A stretch of 5,817 bases of DNA from an uncultured Bacillota bacterium (lineage in GTDB: Bacteria; Bacillota; Clostridia; Christensenellales; UBA1242), in the NCBI GenBank assembly GCA_937889705.1, contig CALBYO010000120.1, positions 1 to 5,817 of the forward strand, in the 5' to 3' direction. Within the stretch, counting starts at the first letter, position 1. Every line of letters starts with the position of its first letter. The notes below the pieces were generated by a model. The model did no database searches. It was not told the origin of the DNA and saw only the letters and a program-made list of their open reading frames with translations. The translations under genes were made by a program, and so were the position numbers. Shown here piece by piece: positions 1-5,817 of the stretch.

Positions 1-3
1 ATA

Positions 4-29
4 ACAACCTACCTTAAAAGATAGGTTGT
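4..29. terminator. Possible hairpin downstream of the protease gene
   Basis: ACAACCTA (4-11) is the exact reverse complement of TAGGTTGT (22-29), giving an 8-bp stem with a 10-base loop. It lies about 50 bases past the stop of the minus-strand protease gene, where a terminator for that unit would be expected. The T-rich tail needed on the minus strand would fall at bases 3 and below, so it is cut off by the window edge and cannot be judged. In the plus direction the stem is followed by CAAATTTAA, which is not a convincing U tract. Apart from this hairpin, bases 1-77 show nothing recognisable. Confidence 0.35.
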
Positions 30-77
30 CAAATTTAATATTAGTTTAGTCTTACACAACATATAATAATAAAAATT

Positions 78-1223
78 TTAATATCTAATTTTACTCATAT
101 CTGGAAGTCCATTGCCTTCAAGATTGCGGTTAAAGGTTAGCGATTTGCAACTCGCAAGCAATTTATACTTGACCATATCAGGTGATAATGAAGGATTTTT
201 TTCAAAGATTAGCGCACATACTCCCGCAATCATTGGTGTTGCAACACTTGTGCCGCTTAGAACTGTGTAATTCTTTGATGGCTCAATACTGCATGAGTTA
301 ATATTCACTGCTGGCGCAATTAAATCTGGCTTATATCTCCTTAGCGCTGGTCCGCGCGATGAAAAATTTGCAATTTCAAAAAAGTTTGTGTTAAATTCGT
401 CATTGTCAAGTCTGTTGTCATTCATTCCGCCAACAGTTATTATCTTTGCACTCGTTCCCGGAGATTTAATTGTTTGATATTCAGGACCGCTGTTCCCTGC
501 CGCAGCAACAACCACAACACCCCTGTCCCAAAGTGCCTCTGCGCCTTTCATTATTGGGTCATTAATGCCAAGTGGTTCGCTGCCGAAACTCATGCAAACA
601 ACTTTAATGTTATATTTTTTATAGTTGTCATATACCCATTGCATCGCTTCCAAAATTACAATCGCACTCGCTTCGCCTGCATTGTTCAATGCTTTTATTG
701 AAATTATGTTGCTTTCAGGTGCGATTCCTTTGAATTTACCGCCACTCAAACAGCCATTGCCGCTTCCTACACCCGCAACAAATGTTCCGTGGCCATTGTC
801 GTCGTATGGAGTTTGCCTATCATTAAACAAGTCTATAAACTTGATTATTCTGTTTTTACAAATTGTGAAATCTCCGTGCGGTTTAATTCCAGTGTCTATA
901 TAACAAATCGTCACGCCTTTACCTGTCAATTTATCATCAATGTTAAGCACTTTTCGCGCCACATTCATCAGTGCCATAACGCTCGACTGCTTGGTTATAA
1001 ACTTCACCCAACTTCGATTACATAGGTCAATGATTTCACTCGGATTTGCTTCAATCGCCACTGCCTTTATAAATGGAAATTCGGCGACAACTCGCTGTTT
1101 GCCCTTAAAATATCGTTTTGCTGACACCAAATTTTCAACATAGGCAATGCAATTTATATGCATATTATCACTCATTGCCATCACAGAAAATAAATCTTTG
1201 TCCAACTTGTTTAAATTTTTCAC
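78..1223 (-). CDS. AprX-like intracellular subtilisin (S8 family serine protease)
   Basis: This is a 381-residue subtilase, an endopeptidase predicted to act in the cytoplasm. The triad is complete: Asp110 in CYIDTGIKPHGDF, His145 in YDDNGHGTFVAG and Ser326 in LSGTSVATPM. The oxyanion Asn244 lies in AAAGNSGP, and FSSRGP is at 287-292. The blocks around PYDDNGHGT, AAGNSGP-x-x-Q-T-I-x-SPG and IITVGG resemble Bacillus AprX, as I remember that family. Residues 1-100 are probably a short propeptide-like region. There is no signal peptide or membrane segment, and nine cysteines are present, which is unusual for secreted subtilisins and fits a cytoplasmic enzyme. It is somewhat shorter than AprX (about 440 residues) but ends normally after the Ser block. 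The start is GTG at 1223, with GGGGGC just upstream and only 10 bases after the stop of the preceding small gene, so the two are very probably co-transcribed. The substrate is unknown. Confidence 0.93.
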   Translation of the reverse strand: MKNLNKLDKDLFSVMAMSDNMHINCIAYVENLVSAKRYFKGKQRVVAEFPFIKAVAIEANPSEIIDLCNRSWVKFITKQSSVMALMNVARKVLNIDDKLTGKGVTICYIDTGIKPHGDFTICKNRIIKFIDLFNDRQTPYDDNGHGTFVAGVGSGNGCLSGGKFKGIAPESNIISIKALNNAGEASAIVILEAMQWVYDNYKKYNIKVVCMSFGSEPLGINDPIMKGAEALWDRGVVVVAAAGNSGPEYQTIKSPGTSAKIITVGGMNDNRLDNDEFNTNFFEIANFSSRGPALRRYKPDLIAPAVNINSCSIEPSKNYTVLSGTSVATPMIAGVCALIFEKNPSLSPDMVKYKLLASCKSLTFNRNLEGNGLPDMSKIRY

Positions 1224-1233
1224 TTTGCCCCCG

Positions 1234-1527
1234 CTATTTTATTCTATTCAGTAAATTTTGAAGTGTTCGTTGTTGGTCAGGCGTGAGATAATCTTTCACC
1301 ATTTCCACCGAAGATGAAATTTTATTGAAATCAAATGTGCCATTGGCTTTTGATGATTGAACTTCACTAAGAAGTTTCTGCATCATTTCACCTTGACTCA
1401 TCGATGAATATTCTTGAACTTTGCTCTTAACAAACTCTTCATTCATTGAATTTTGTTCGCTTTTAAGGCAACTTTTTTGCTCACATTTACCATTTTCTTC
1501 TGCAAAATCATAAAGATTTTTCGCCAT
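1234..1527 (-). CDS. Small protein of unknown function, upstream partner of the protease gene
   Basis: This is a 97-residue soluble, mostly charged or polar protein that I cannot assign to a named family. The N-terminus carries two cysteines (Cys15 and Cys20, in KCEQKSC). A Ser/Gln/Glu-rich helical stretch follows (about 29-58), then ANGTFDFNKI (61-70) and a C-terminal helix-like block ending in LQNLLNRIK. It has no signal peptide or membrane segment. The ATG at 1527 is chosen because AAGGAG sits 5 bases upstream of it. A longer reading from TTG/ATG-type codons up to 1623 would run through this ribosome binding site, the promoter region and the start of the divergent gene. The protease gene follows 10 bases after its stop, so the protein could be a substrate, adaptor or inhibitor of that protease, but this is only inferred from position. 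Confidence 0.75.
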   Translation of the reverse strand: MAKNLYDFAEENGKCEQKSCLKSEQNSMNEEFVKSKVQEYSSMSQGEMMQKLLSEVQSSKANGTFDFNKISSSVEMVKDYLTPDQQRTLQNLLNRIK

Positions 1528-1532
1528 ACCCG

Positions 1533-1538
1533 CTCCTT
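1533..1538 (-). promoter_or_regulatory. Ribosome binding site of the 97-residue protein gene
   Basis: The minus strand reads AAGGAG followed by CGGGT and then ATG at 1527, a near-ideal Shine-Dalgarno sequence with 5-base spacing. It decides the start: the longer in-frame reading back to 1623 has no comparable site. Confidence 0.8.
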
Positions 1539-1551
1539 TTTTAACTAAATT

Positions 1552-1557
1552 ATTATA
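1552..1557 (-). promoter_or_regulatory. Probable -10 box for the 97-residue protein/protease unit
   Basis: The minus strand carries a perfect TATAAT here, 24 bases upstream of the ATG at 1527, which would give a leader of about 18 bases. Seventeen bases further upstream the hexamer is TAACAA (1580-1575), a poor match to TTGACA. The promoter therefore either has a weak -35 box or depends on an activator. Confidence 0.45.
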
Positions 1558-1568
1558 TGCCGCATATA
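1554..1568. promoter_or_regulatory. Perfect 15-base palindrome between divergent genes, candidate operator
   Basis: TATATGC (1554-1560) and GCATATA (1562-1568) are exact reverse complements around a single central C. The palindrome covers most of the minus-strand -10 box (1552-1557) and part of the best plus-strand -10 candidate (1565-1570). A dimeric repressor bound here would block both directions. No regulator gene is visible in the window. Such short AT-rich palindromes can also arise by chance in this base composition. Confidence 0.4.
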
Positions 1569-1581
1569 TATTTATTGTTAG

Positions 1582-1589
1582 AAAGGGAG
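1582..1589 (+). promoter_or_regulatory. Ribosome binding site for a TTG start
   Basis: AAAGGGAG lies 5 bases upstream of TTG at 1595. This strong Shine-Dalgarno match is the main reason to accept the TTG as the true start of the 130-residue protein. Confidence 0.7.
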
Positions 1590-1594
1590 TAAAT

Positions 1595-1987
1595 TTGAAT
1601 TTCAATAATTTATCTAATTCCAATAATTCACAATTTCAAGAAAATAGCGTTGACAAAAGTTCAAACGCTAATTTATCACTCTATCCTGAGTGCCAAAATT
1701 GCGGCTATAACAGTCAAAACAAACAATCCGAGCAAACTAACGAGACAAATCAAAATCAAGCGCAGAATGCAAATTTGAGCGGCATTTTACAATTATTAAG
1801 TCTGTTCAATGCAAAAAAAATGGACATGACCACTCTGCTTGCATCTCCGCTTGGCAAAAAACTCGGCGTGAACGAGAATTTGGCATCAATGCTGTCACTT
1901 TTAAACACTAAAAATCAATCAAAAGCATTATCAAACACTCAGAAAGAGACATTGCCTAAAATAGACTCACTAGGACGCCTAAAATGA
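1595..1987 (+). CDS. Asn/Gln-rich small protein of unknown function, upstream of murG
   Basis: This is a 130-residue protein that I cannot place in a named family. Residues 1-60 are very rich in Asn, Gln and Ser and probably disordered. They contain a single CxxC pair (Cys33 and Cys36 in YPECQNCGYN), too little for a confident zinc site. Residues 61-104 form a more hydrophobic, probably helical block (SGILQLLSLFNAKK to LASMLSLLN), and the tail is polar again. There is no signal peptide or membrane segment. The start is TTG, supported by AAAGGGAG 5 bases upstream. The stop TGA overlaps an ATG of murG as ATGA, which suggests co-transcription and translational coupling. A role linked to the cell envelope is possible from this context but is not shown by the sequence. 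Confidence 0.72.
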   Translation: MNFNNLSNSNNSQFQENSVDKSSNANLSLYPECQNCGYNSQNKQSEQTNETNQNQAQNANLSGILQLLSLFNAKKMDMTTLLASPLGKKLGVNENLASMLSLLNTKNQSKALSNTQKETLPKIDSLGRLK

Positions 1988-3081
1988 GTCAAAATTATAG
2001 TATACATTCAATAAAACTCGCACATAATAAAAGCATGAAAACAATAGTATTTACAGGTGGTGGCACCGCTGGTCATATCATGCCAAATGTTGCGCTTTTC
2101 CCGGAAGCAAAAAAACATTTTGACAAAATCGCCTACATAGGTTCTTCTGGCATGGAAAAACAAATCATCGGCTCAGAGAAAGATGTAGATTTCTATGAAA
2201 TAGATGCTGTCAAATTGGTAAGAAGTTTAACACTTAAAAATTTGGCAATTCCTTTCAAATTGCATAAATCAATAAATCAAGCAAAAAAAATCCTCAAAAA
2301 ATTACAACCAAATGTTGTATTTTCAAAAGGCGGATATGTGTCGTTGCCAACAGTTATTGCCGCAAAAAAACTAAAAGTTCCAGTAATAAGTCACGAATCA
2401 GATATGACAATGGGATTGGCGAACAAAATTATCTATCGCTATTCAGATAAAATGTTAACAACTTTTGAATGCACAGCGAAAGGTAAATCAAAATGCGTGT
2501 TTGTGGGATCGCCTATCCGCGAAAAAGTCTTGAAAGGAAATAAAAACAACTTAAATCTACATTTTGGCAATAAACCAAATGTTCTATTCTTCGGCGGCAG
2601 TCTTGGTGCAAAAAAAATCAATGACGCAGTGGAAAATGCCTTGCCAGAATTAACAAAAAAATATAATATAATTCATCTAACCGGCAAGGGTAAAAAACTT
2701 AATTTAAAAACAATTTATCCGAATTATTATCAACAAGAATATGCCAACAATATTGAAGATTTTTTCAATCTCGCCGACTTAGTTGTTACTCGTGGCGGTG
2801 CGAACGCCCTATTTGAACTTTTAGCGATTCAAAAACCAATGTTAATTATACCATTACCAAAAGCTGAAAGTCGTGGCGACCAACTTGACAATGCCAAATA
2901 TTTTTCTGAAAACGGCTACGCAAAAGTACTGTATCAAGAAAACTTAACAACAAAAACTTTACTAAACGCACTTGACGAACTTGAAACAGATAAAGAAAAG
3001 ATAAAAAAGGCAATGGAAAAAGCACCACAAAGGAACTCAAATCAAAAAATCATGGAAATAATAGCTAAAACAGCAAAATAA
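1984..3081 (+). CDS. murG: MurG, UDP-GlcNAc transferase of lipid II synthesis
   Basis: This enzyme transfers GlcNAc from UDP-GlcNAc to undecaprenyl-diphospho-MurNAc-pentapeptide (lipid I to lipid II) on the inner face of the membrane (GT28, GT-B fold). Visible motifs, counted from the first ATG, are GGGTAGH (25-31), FSKGGYVS (113-120), HESDMTMGLANK (137-148), GSPIREKVLKGN (175-186) and FGGSLGA (203-209). Also visible are TRGGANALFE (269-278, Glu278) and RGDQLDNA (297-304, Gln300), the expected UDP-GlcNAc pocket. HESD in place of the more usual HEQN matches a MurG subtype known from Bacillus cereus-type genomes. Two starts are possible. ATG 1984 overlaps the previous stop as ATGA and has AGGA 8 bases upstream. 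ATG 2035 gives the usual family N-terminus (MKTIVFTGGG, 348 residues) but has no clear ribosome binding site. A hairpin terminator follows directly. Confidence 0.95.
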   Translation: MSQNYSIHSIKLAHNKSMKTIVFTGGGTAGHIMPNVALFPEAKKHFDKIAYIGSSGMEKQIIGSEKDVDFYEIDAVKLVRSLTLKNLAIPFKLHKSINQAKKILKKLQPNVVFSKGGYVSLPTVIAAKKLKVPVISHESDMTMGLANKIIYRYSDKMLTTFECTAKGKSKCVFVGSPIREKVLKGNKNNLNLHFGNKPNVLFFGGSLGAKKINDAVENALPELTKKYNIIHLTGKGKKLNLKTIYPNYYQQEYANNIEDFFNLADLVVTRGGANALFELLAIQKPMLIIPLPKAESRGDQLDNAKYFSENGYAKVLYQENLTTKTLLNALDELETDKEKIKKAMEKAPQRNSNQKIMEIIAKTAK

Positions 3082-3107
3082 AAATGCTCAAAGTAATGAG
3101 CATTTTT
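3081..3107. terminator. Intrinsic terminator, probably bidirectional
   Basis: AAAATGCTCA (3081-3090) pairs exactly with TGAGCATTTT (3097-3106) around the loop AAGTAA. On the plus strand it ends in TTTTTATTT directly after the murG stop. On the minus strand the same stem ends in TTTTTATTTT, so it can also stop the convergent surface-protein gene, whose stop lies at 3128. It starts on the last base of the murG stop codon. Confidence 0.85.
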
Positions 3108-3127
3108 ATTTAAGCAATAAGCAATTA

Positions 3128-5053
3128 TTAAATTGTACCAGAATATTTGTAATAACTTCCGGAAGCATCTTCAATTCCGTTTTCATTGTAGAGAGTGTCA
3201 TCCACCTTAGTAAATCCCAAATCTGTTATAGCAGTAGCATTTTCACTATTAACATAAATAGTTTTTAAATTGCTGCAACCTTCAAAAGCTCCTTCACCAA
3301 TTTCTTCAATAGTTGATGATAATACAATACTCTCAAGACTTTCACACCATGAAAAACAATAAGTTGGAATAGATTTTAAGTTACCTTTCAATATGACTGA
3401 TTTAATTCCTGAGCAACCGTTAAAAGAAGAATTGCTTATTAAATCTGCATTAATTATAATAGTATCTATTTCAAATTTACTGTAACCAAAAGCACATTCT
3501 CCAATTTCAATTAGATATTTTGGTACTTTATTTAAAGTTACTCCTGAAAGAGCAAAATCACCTAATTTTTTAATACTATCTGGCAAAGTTATGCGTAAAG
3601 AACTACAGCTTTCAAAACAGGAACTACCAATCTCATTAACTCCTTCTGGTATTATTAATGAAGTCAGTGTCCATTTGTTTGCAAAAGCTTTTGCTCCAAT
3701 ACTTGTAACTTTCCATGAAGTTCCATTAATATTAATGCTTTCAGGGATTGAGTAAGAAGTATCTAAAGAAATAAATTTTCCTAATTCTAGTTCATTATTT
3801 TCTTTTTTTGTAAATATTGATTTTGAATCTGAGACGAAATAAGGATTTGATTCAGAAATCGTAATATTTGTAACAGTAGTTGGTAACCATACTAAGTTGG
3901 AAACCCCTGCGCCTATTGTAACATTTTCTAAAGAAAAGCATCTGTAAAATGCACTTTCATCAATTTCAGTTATTTGATCTGGAATATTAATTGATTCAAT
4001 ATTAGAAATAAATCCTTTTCCTAGCTTAGTCACAGAGCCATCATTAGGTATAACACTATCACTACATGCCAAAATTAAAATTTTAGATGCTTTTTCTATC
4101 AAACAATTAGACACGCTACTATATACATTATTTAAAGAAGAAACATTAATAGACTTTAAATTAGCATTTGGAGTAAAGCAATAATCTTCTATCTTTGTTA
4201 AAGTTTCTGGTAAATTTATTGAAATTATATTGTTGCATTCGTAAAACGCATTAGAGCATAAAGTTTCAACTCCACTTGAAATATTAATATATTTAATGTT
4301 GCTGCCGCTACAAGCGTTAGAATCAATAGTTTTAATATTCCCTGGAACATTTAAAGTTTCTAATTTTTTTCTTCCACCGCAAGCTCCATAGCCAATCTTT
4401 TCAACACGTGAATCAGTTGGAATTACCAAATCAGTTCCTAAAGAAATTAAAGATTTTTCTTCAATATCTATTAAACTACCATTAATACTTATATATCTTG
4501 TATTATCTGAATCAACTGTTATGTTTAATTTTTCACTTCCATAAAAAGGATTTTGAAAATGAATCCATTCTACGTTTTTTGGAATTAAAAGTTTTTCTAA
4601 ATTAGAACAATTTTGAAATGGAGTCGGACCAATATGAACAACTTCATCTGATAATACCACTTCTACAAAAGCATCTCTGTTTTTCCAAAATTCATAAAGA
4701 CTAATCGTTCCAATCTCTGTTACTTTATACTTTTTACTAAATGCACTTGAGCCAATATATGTTGGTATAACAAACTTAGTTGCATTACTATTATTATTTA
4801 TATAATTAATGCGTGCGCTATATATCTTAGAGCTGTCTAAACTTGAAATGTCAACCTTATCACTATATTCATCAATTAAATCAAAATAATATGTTCCTTG
4901 GCTATCGGTATATTGAAAATCTCCGTTATTAGACTCATTCAAGGTAATTGATTCAGGTAAGAAAAGTTTAAGGTTTGGTGCTGCAACAATCCAAGAGCCA
5001 TCTTTTCCTACAGACTTCCCTGTTGTGTCTGCATTAATTAATAAATTAGTCAC
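3128..5053 (-). CDS. BspA-type leucine-rich repeat surface protein, C-terminal part of a frameshifted gene
   Basis: The 641 residues are built of degenerate LRR_5 (BspA/TpLRR) units with the pattern IG..AF..C..L..I.IP..V. Clear copies include PFQNCSNLEKLLIP (145-158), NAFYECNNIISINLPETLTKIED (268-290), SAFYRCFSLENVTIG (367-381), SCFESCSSLRITLPDSIKKLG (478-498) and GAFEGCSNLKTIYV (588-601). Family members are extracellular and often bind host or bacterial surfaces; the ligand here is unknown. The first 100 residues are a non-repeat insert ending in KFVIPTYIGSSAF. The C-terminus (YYKYSGTI) has no LPXTG, membrane anchor or cell-wall binding repeat. The nominal GTG start at 5053 has no ribosome binding site and no signal peptide follows. 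The frame stays open upstream to 5128, where it meets the truncated upstream piece. It is therefore most likely the continuation of that gene and not an independent protein. Confidence 0.85.
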   Translation of the reverse strand: MTNLLINADTTGKSVGKDGSWIVAAPNLKLFLPESITLNESNNGDFQYTDSQGTYYFDLIDEYSDKVDISSLDSSKIYSARINYINNNSNATKFVIPTYIGSSAFSKKYKVTEIGTISLYEFWKNRDAFVEVVLSDEVVHIGPTPFQNCSNLEKLLIPKNVEWIHFQNPFYGSEKLNITVDSDNTRYISINGSLIDIEEKSLISLGTDLVIPTDSRVEKIGYGACGGRKKLETLNVPGNIKTIDSNACSGSNIKYINISSGVETLCSNAFYECNNIISINLPETLTKIEDYCFTPNANLKSINVSSLNNVYSSVSNCLIEKASKILILACSDSVIPNDGSVTKLGKGFISNIESINIPDQITEIDESAFYRCFSLENVTIGAGVSNLVWLPTTVTNITISESNPYFVSDSKSIFTKKENNELELGKFISLDTSYSIPESININGTSWKVTSIGAKAFANKWTLTSLIIPEGVNEIGSSCFESCSSLRITLPDSIKKLGDFALSGVTLNKVPKYLIEIGECAFGYSKFEIDTIIINADLISNSSFNGCSGIKSVILKGNLKSIPTYCFSWCESLESIVLSSTIEEIGEGAFEGCSNLKTIYVNSENATAITDLGFTKVDDTLYNENGIEDASGSYYKYSGTI

Positions 5054-5115
5054 TTCGGTACTGCCATACCAAATTTTTGCACCTTCAGAAAAAGCATCAG
5101 TTGCTATTTGATAAA

Positions 5116-5131
5116 TTACATTTTCGCTTTA
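5116..5131 (-). other. Frameshift site joining the two parts of the surface-protein gene
   Basis: The upstream frame reads GSKAFYGCTNLKLKLNKAKM and stops at 5118-5116, inside an LRR_5 unit. The downstream frame has a stop at 5131-5129 and then runs open from 5128 (SENVIYQIATDAF) into the repeat protein. One additional A in the AAA run (5130-5128) or the AAAA run (5124-5121) would join them as NKSENV or NKAKNV. The shift is equivalent to a one-base deletion. It may be a true mutation, strain variation or a sequence error. Confidence 0.75.
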
Positions 5132-5817
5132 TTTAATTTTAATTTTAAGTTTGTACAACCATAAAATGCTTTTGAGCCAATTATTATTGTTGTTGTTTGT
5201 GCAGGATCACCGGTTATCGTGATTTCACCATCTTTTTTATCGTCTGAGATGATATCATCAATAGAAATGTCTGTTTTACCTTCGTCTGGTTTTGTTGTGA
5301 TATCTATAATTTCTGCGTCATCTTCAGATTTTTCAGTTATTTTCCAACCTTCTGTTTCTGGATCTGCATCGCCTTGAAGTGTTTCAAGTGTTAAATACAC
5401 AACAATTTTGTTAATTGCTGTGCCATTTACAACAAAACCACCGCCTTCGCCTGCTGTTTCACCTTCAAAGTTTTCTCCTTCAATGATGAATTTTGCGCCA
5501 TCTGCAAAGAGATTTTCAAATTCTTGATTATCTTTGCTGAATTGGTTAAGTGTTGTGTTTTCACCGAAATAGTAGTATCCATCTGTTGATTCTACCCAAT
5601 TTGATGCAAAAAAGTCGTTTGATGTTTTAATCAAACTTTTTGGATTTGGTAAATCTACTTCGGTTTCTACTCCGTTAGCTACGTTGTAGAATATGTATTC
5701 CAATTTCAGTCTTGCATAGAAATTGATTGAATCTACATTCGCTCTAATTCCTGATGGAAATACTGAAATTTCTTGTCCTGGTTGAGCATTGGTTTCTTCG
5801 AACAACTTAAATGATGT
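5116..5817 (-). CDS. Surface protein, N-terminal part: TasA/SipW-like domain, acidic linker, start of LRR (partial)
   Basis: The frame is open to the window edge (TSFK precedes the TTG at 5805), so the true start and the expected signal peptide lie outside. Counted from that TTG, residues 8-150 look like a beta-rich secreted domain. They include QPGQEISVFPSG (8-19), FYARLKLEYIF (29-39), NWVESTDGYYYFG (69-81), FIIEGENFEGE (106-116) and KIVVYLTLETLQGDADPE (133-150). This order (PG-x-x-I near the start, a W-x-E-S-x-D-G-Y-Y-Y core, and an xETLQ strand followed by a Trp) resembles TasA/camelysin-like proteins exported with SipW-type signal peptidases. That assignment is an inference. An acidic linker (about 158-195, many Asp/Glu) follows, then IIIGSKAFYGCTNLK, the start of an LRR_5 unit, and a premature stop. 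Function beyond a surface location is unknown. Confidence 0.7.
   Translation of the reverse strand, partial: TSFKLFEETNAQPGQEISVFPSGIRANVDSINFYARLKLEYIFYNVANGVETEVDLPNPKSLIKTSNDFFASNWVESTDGYYYFGENTTLNQFSKDNQEFENLFADGAKFIIEGENFEGETAGEGGGFVVNGTAINKIVVYLTLETLQGDADPETEGWKITEKSEDDAEIIDITTKPDEGKTDISIDDIISDDKKDGEITITGDPAQTTTIIIGSKAFYGCTNLKLKLNKAKM

Larger units (their letters stand above)
1541..1570 (+). promoter_or_regulatory. Possible promoter for the 130-residue protein/murG unit
   Basis: TTAACT (1541-1546) and TATATA (1565-1570) are separated by 18 bases, and the likely transcription start would lie shortly before the ribosome binding site at 1582-1589. Both boxes are imperfect, and the AT-rich background makes such matches common. 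The main support is position: the unit must start transcription somewhere in this 67-base gap, unless its promoter lies within the opposite gene. Confidence 0.3.

Noticed and set aside
474..1143. Several short plus-strand open frames of 67-92 codons across the protease gene
   Set aside because: They lie antisense to a gene with a complete, conserved subtilase sequence. They have no recognisable domains and no good ribosome binding sites.
1528..1623. Longer N-terminus (32 extra residues) for the 97-residue protein
   Set aside because: It would translate its own ribosome binding site, the TATAAT box and the start of the divergent gene. The ATG at 1527 has an AAGGAG site at ideal distance.
2439..3040. 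Minus-strand open frames inside murG (60 and 64 codons)
   Set aside because: They are antisense to well-conserved MurG motifs and have no ribosome binding site or recognisable content.
3128..3160. LPXTG or other cell-wall anchor at the end of the LRR protein
   Set aside because: The C-terminus ends in YYKYSGTI with no sorting motif, hydrophobic segment or basic tail. Any anchor must lie elsewhere.
5116..5134. Programmed -1 ribosomal frameshifting at AAATAAAG
   Set aside because: The sequence does not fit the X XXY YYZ slippery pattern. A -1 slip there would read TAA at 5131-5129, and no strong stem-loop was seen downstream. A base deletion explains it more simply.
1..5817. tRNA, rRNA, CRISPR array or insertion sequence
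   Set aside because: No cloverleaf-like segment, regularly spaced repeat, transposase motif or terminal inverted repeat was seen when reading the window. The repeats in 3128-5053 are degenerate protein repeats, not DNA repeats.

Overview
The window is AT-rich, with low-GC codon use, AGGAG-type ribosome binding sites, GTG and TTG starts, and a MurG of the type seen in Bacillus and Clostridia. This suggests a low-GC Bacillota, most likely an uncultured, host-associated member of the Clostridia. That placement is an inference from gene style; no rRNA or other marker is present.

Left part (78-1527, minus strand): a two-gene unit. A 97-residue protein of unknown function is followed, after 10 bases, by a cytoplasmic AprX-like subtilisin (S8 family) with an intact Asp/His/Ser triad and no signal peptide. 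Middle (1528-1594): a short divergent promoter region. A perfect 15-base palindrome (1554-1568) overlaps the best -10 boxes of both directions and is a candidate shared operator. Plus strand (1595-3081): an Asn/Gln-rich 130-residue protein of unknown function overlaps murG by ATGA. murG encodes the GlcNAc transferase of lipid II synthesis. A hairpin at 3081-3106 closes this unit and probably also terminates the convergent gene on the other side.

Right part (3128-5817, minus strand): one very large surface-protein gene, cut at its 5' end by the window edge. Its upstream piece looks like a beta-rich, TasA/SipW-type secreted domain followed by an acidic linker and the start of a BspA-type leucine-rich repeat (LRR_5). 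The frame stops at 5116, in the middle of that repeat. The next frame opens at 5128 and carries about 640 further residues of the same repeat type. One extra A in either of two short A runs would join the two, so this is best read as one frameshifted gene rather than two genes.

No mobile element, tRNA, rRNA or CRISPR array was recognised. The points most worth following are the palindrome between the two uncharacterised small genes, the pairing of a small protein with an AprX-like protease, and the frameshifted TasA-like/LRR surface protein.
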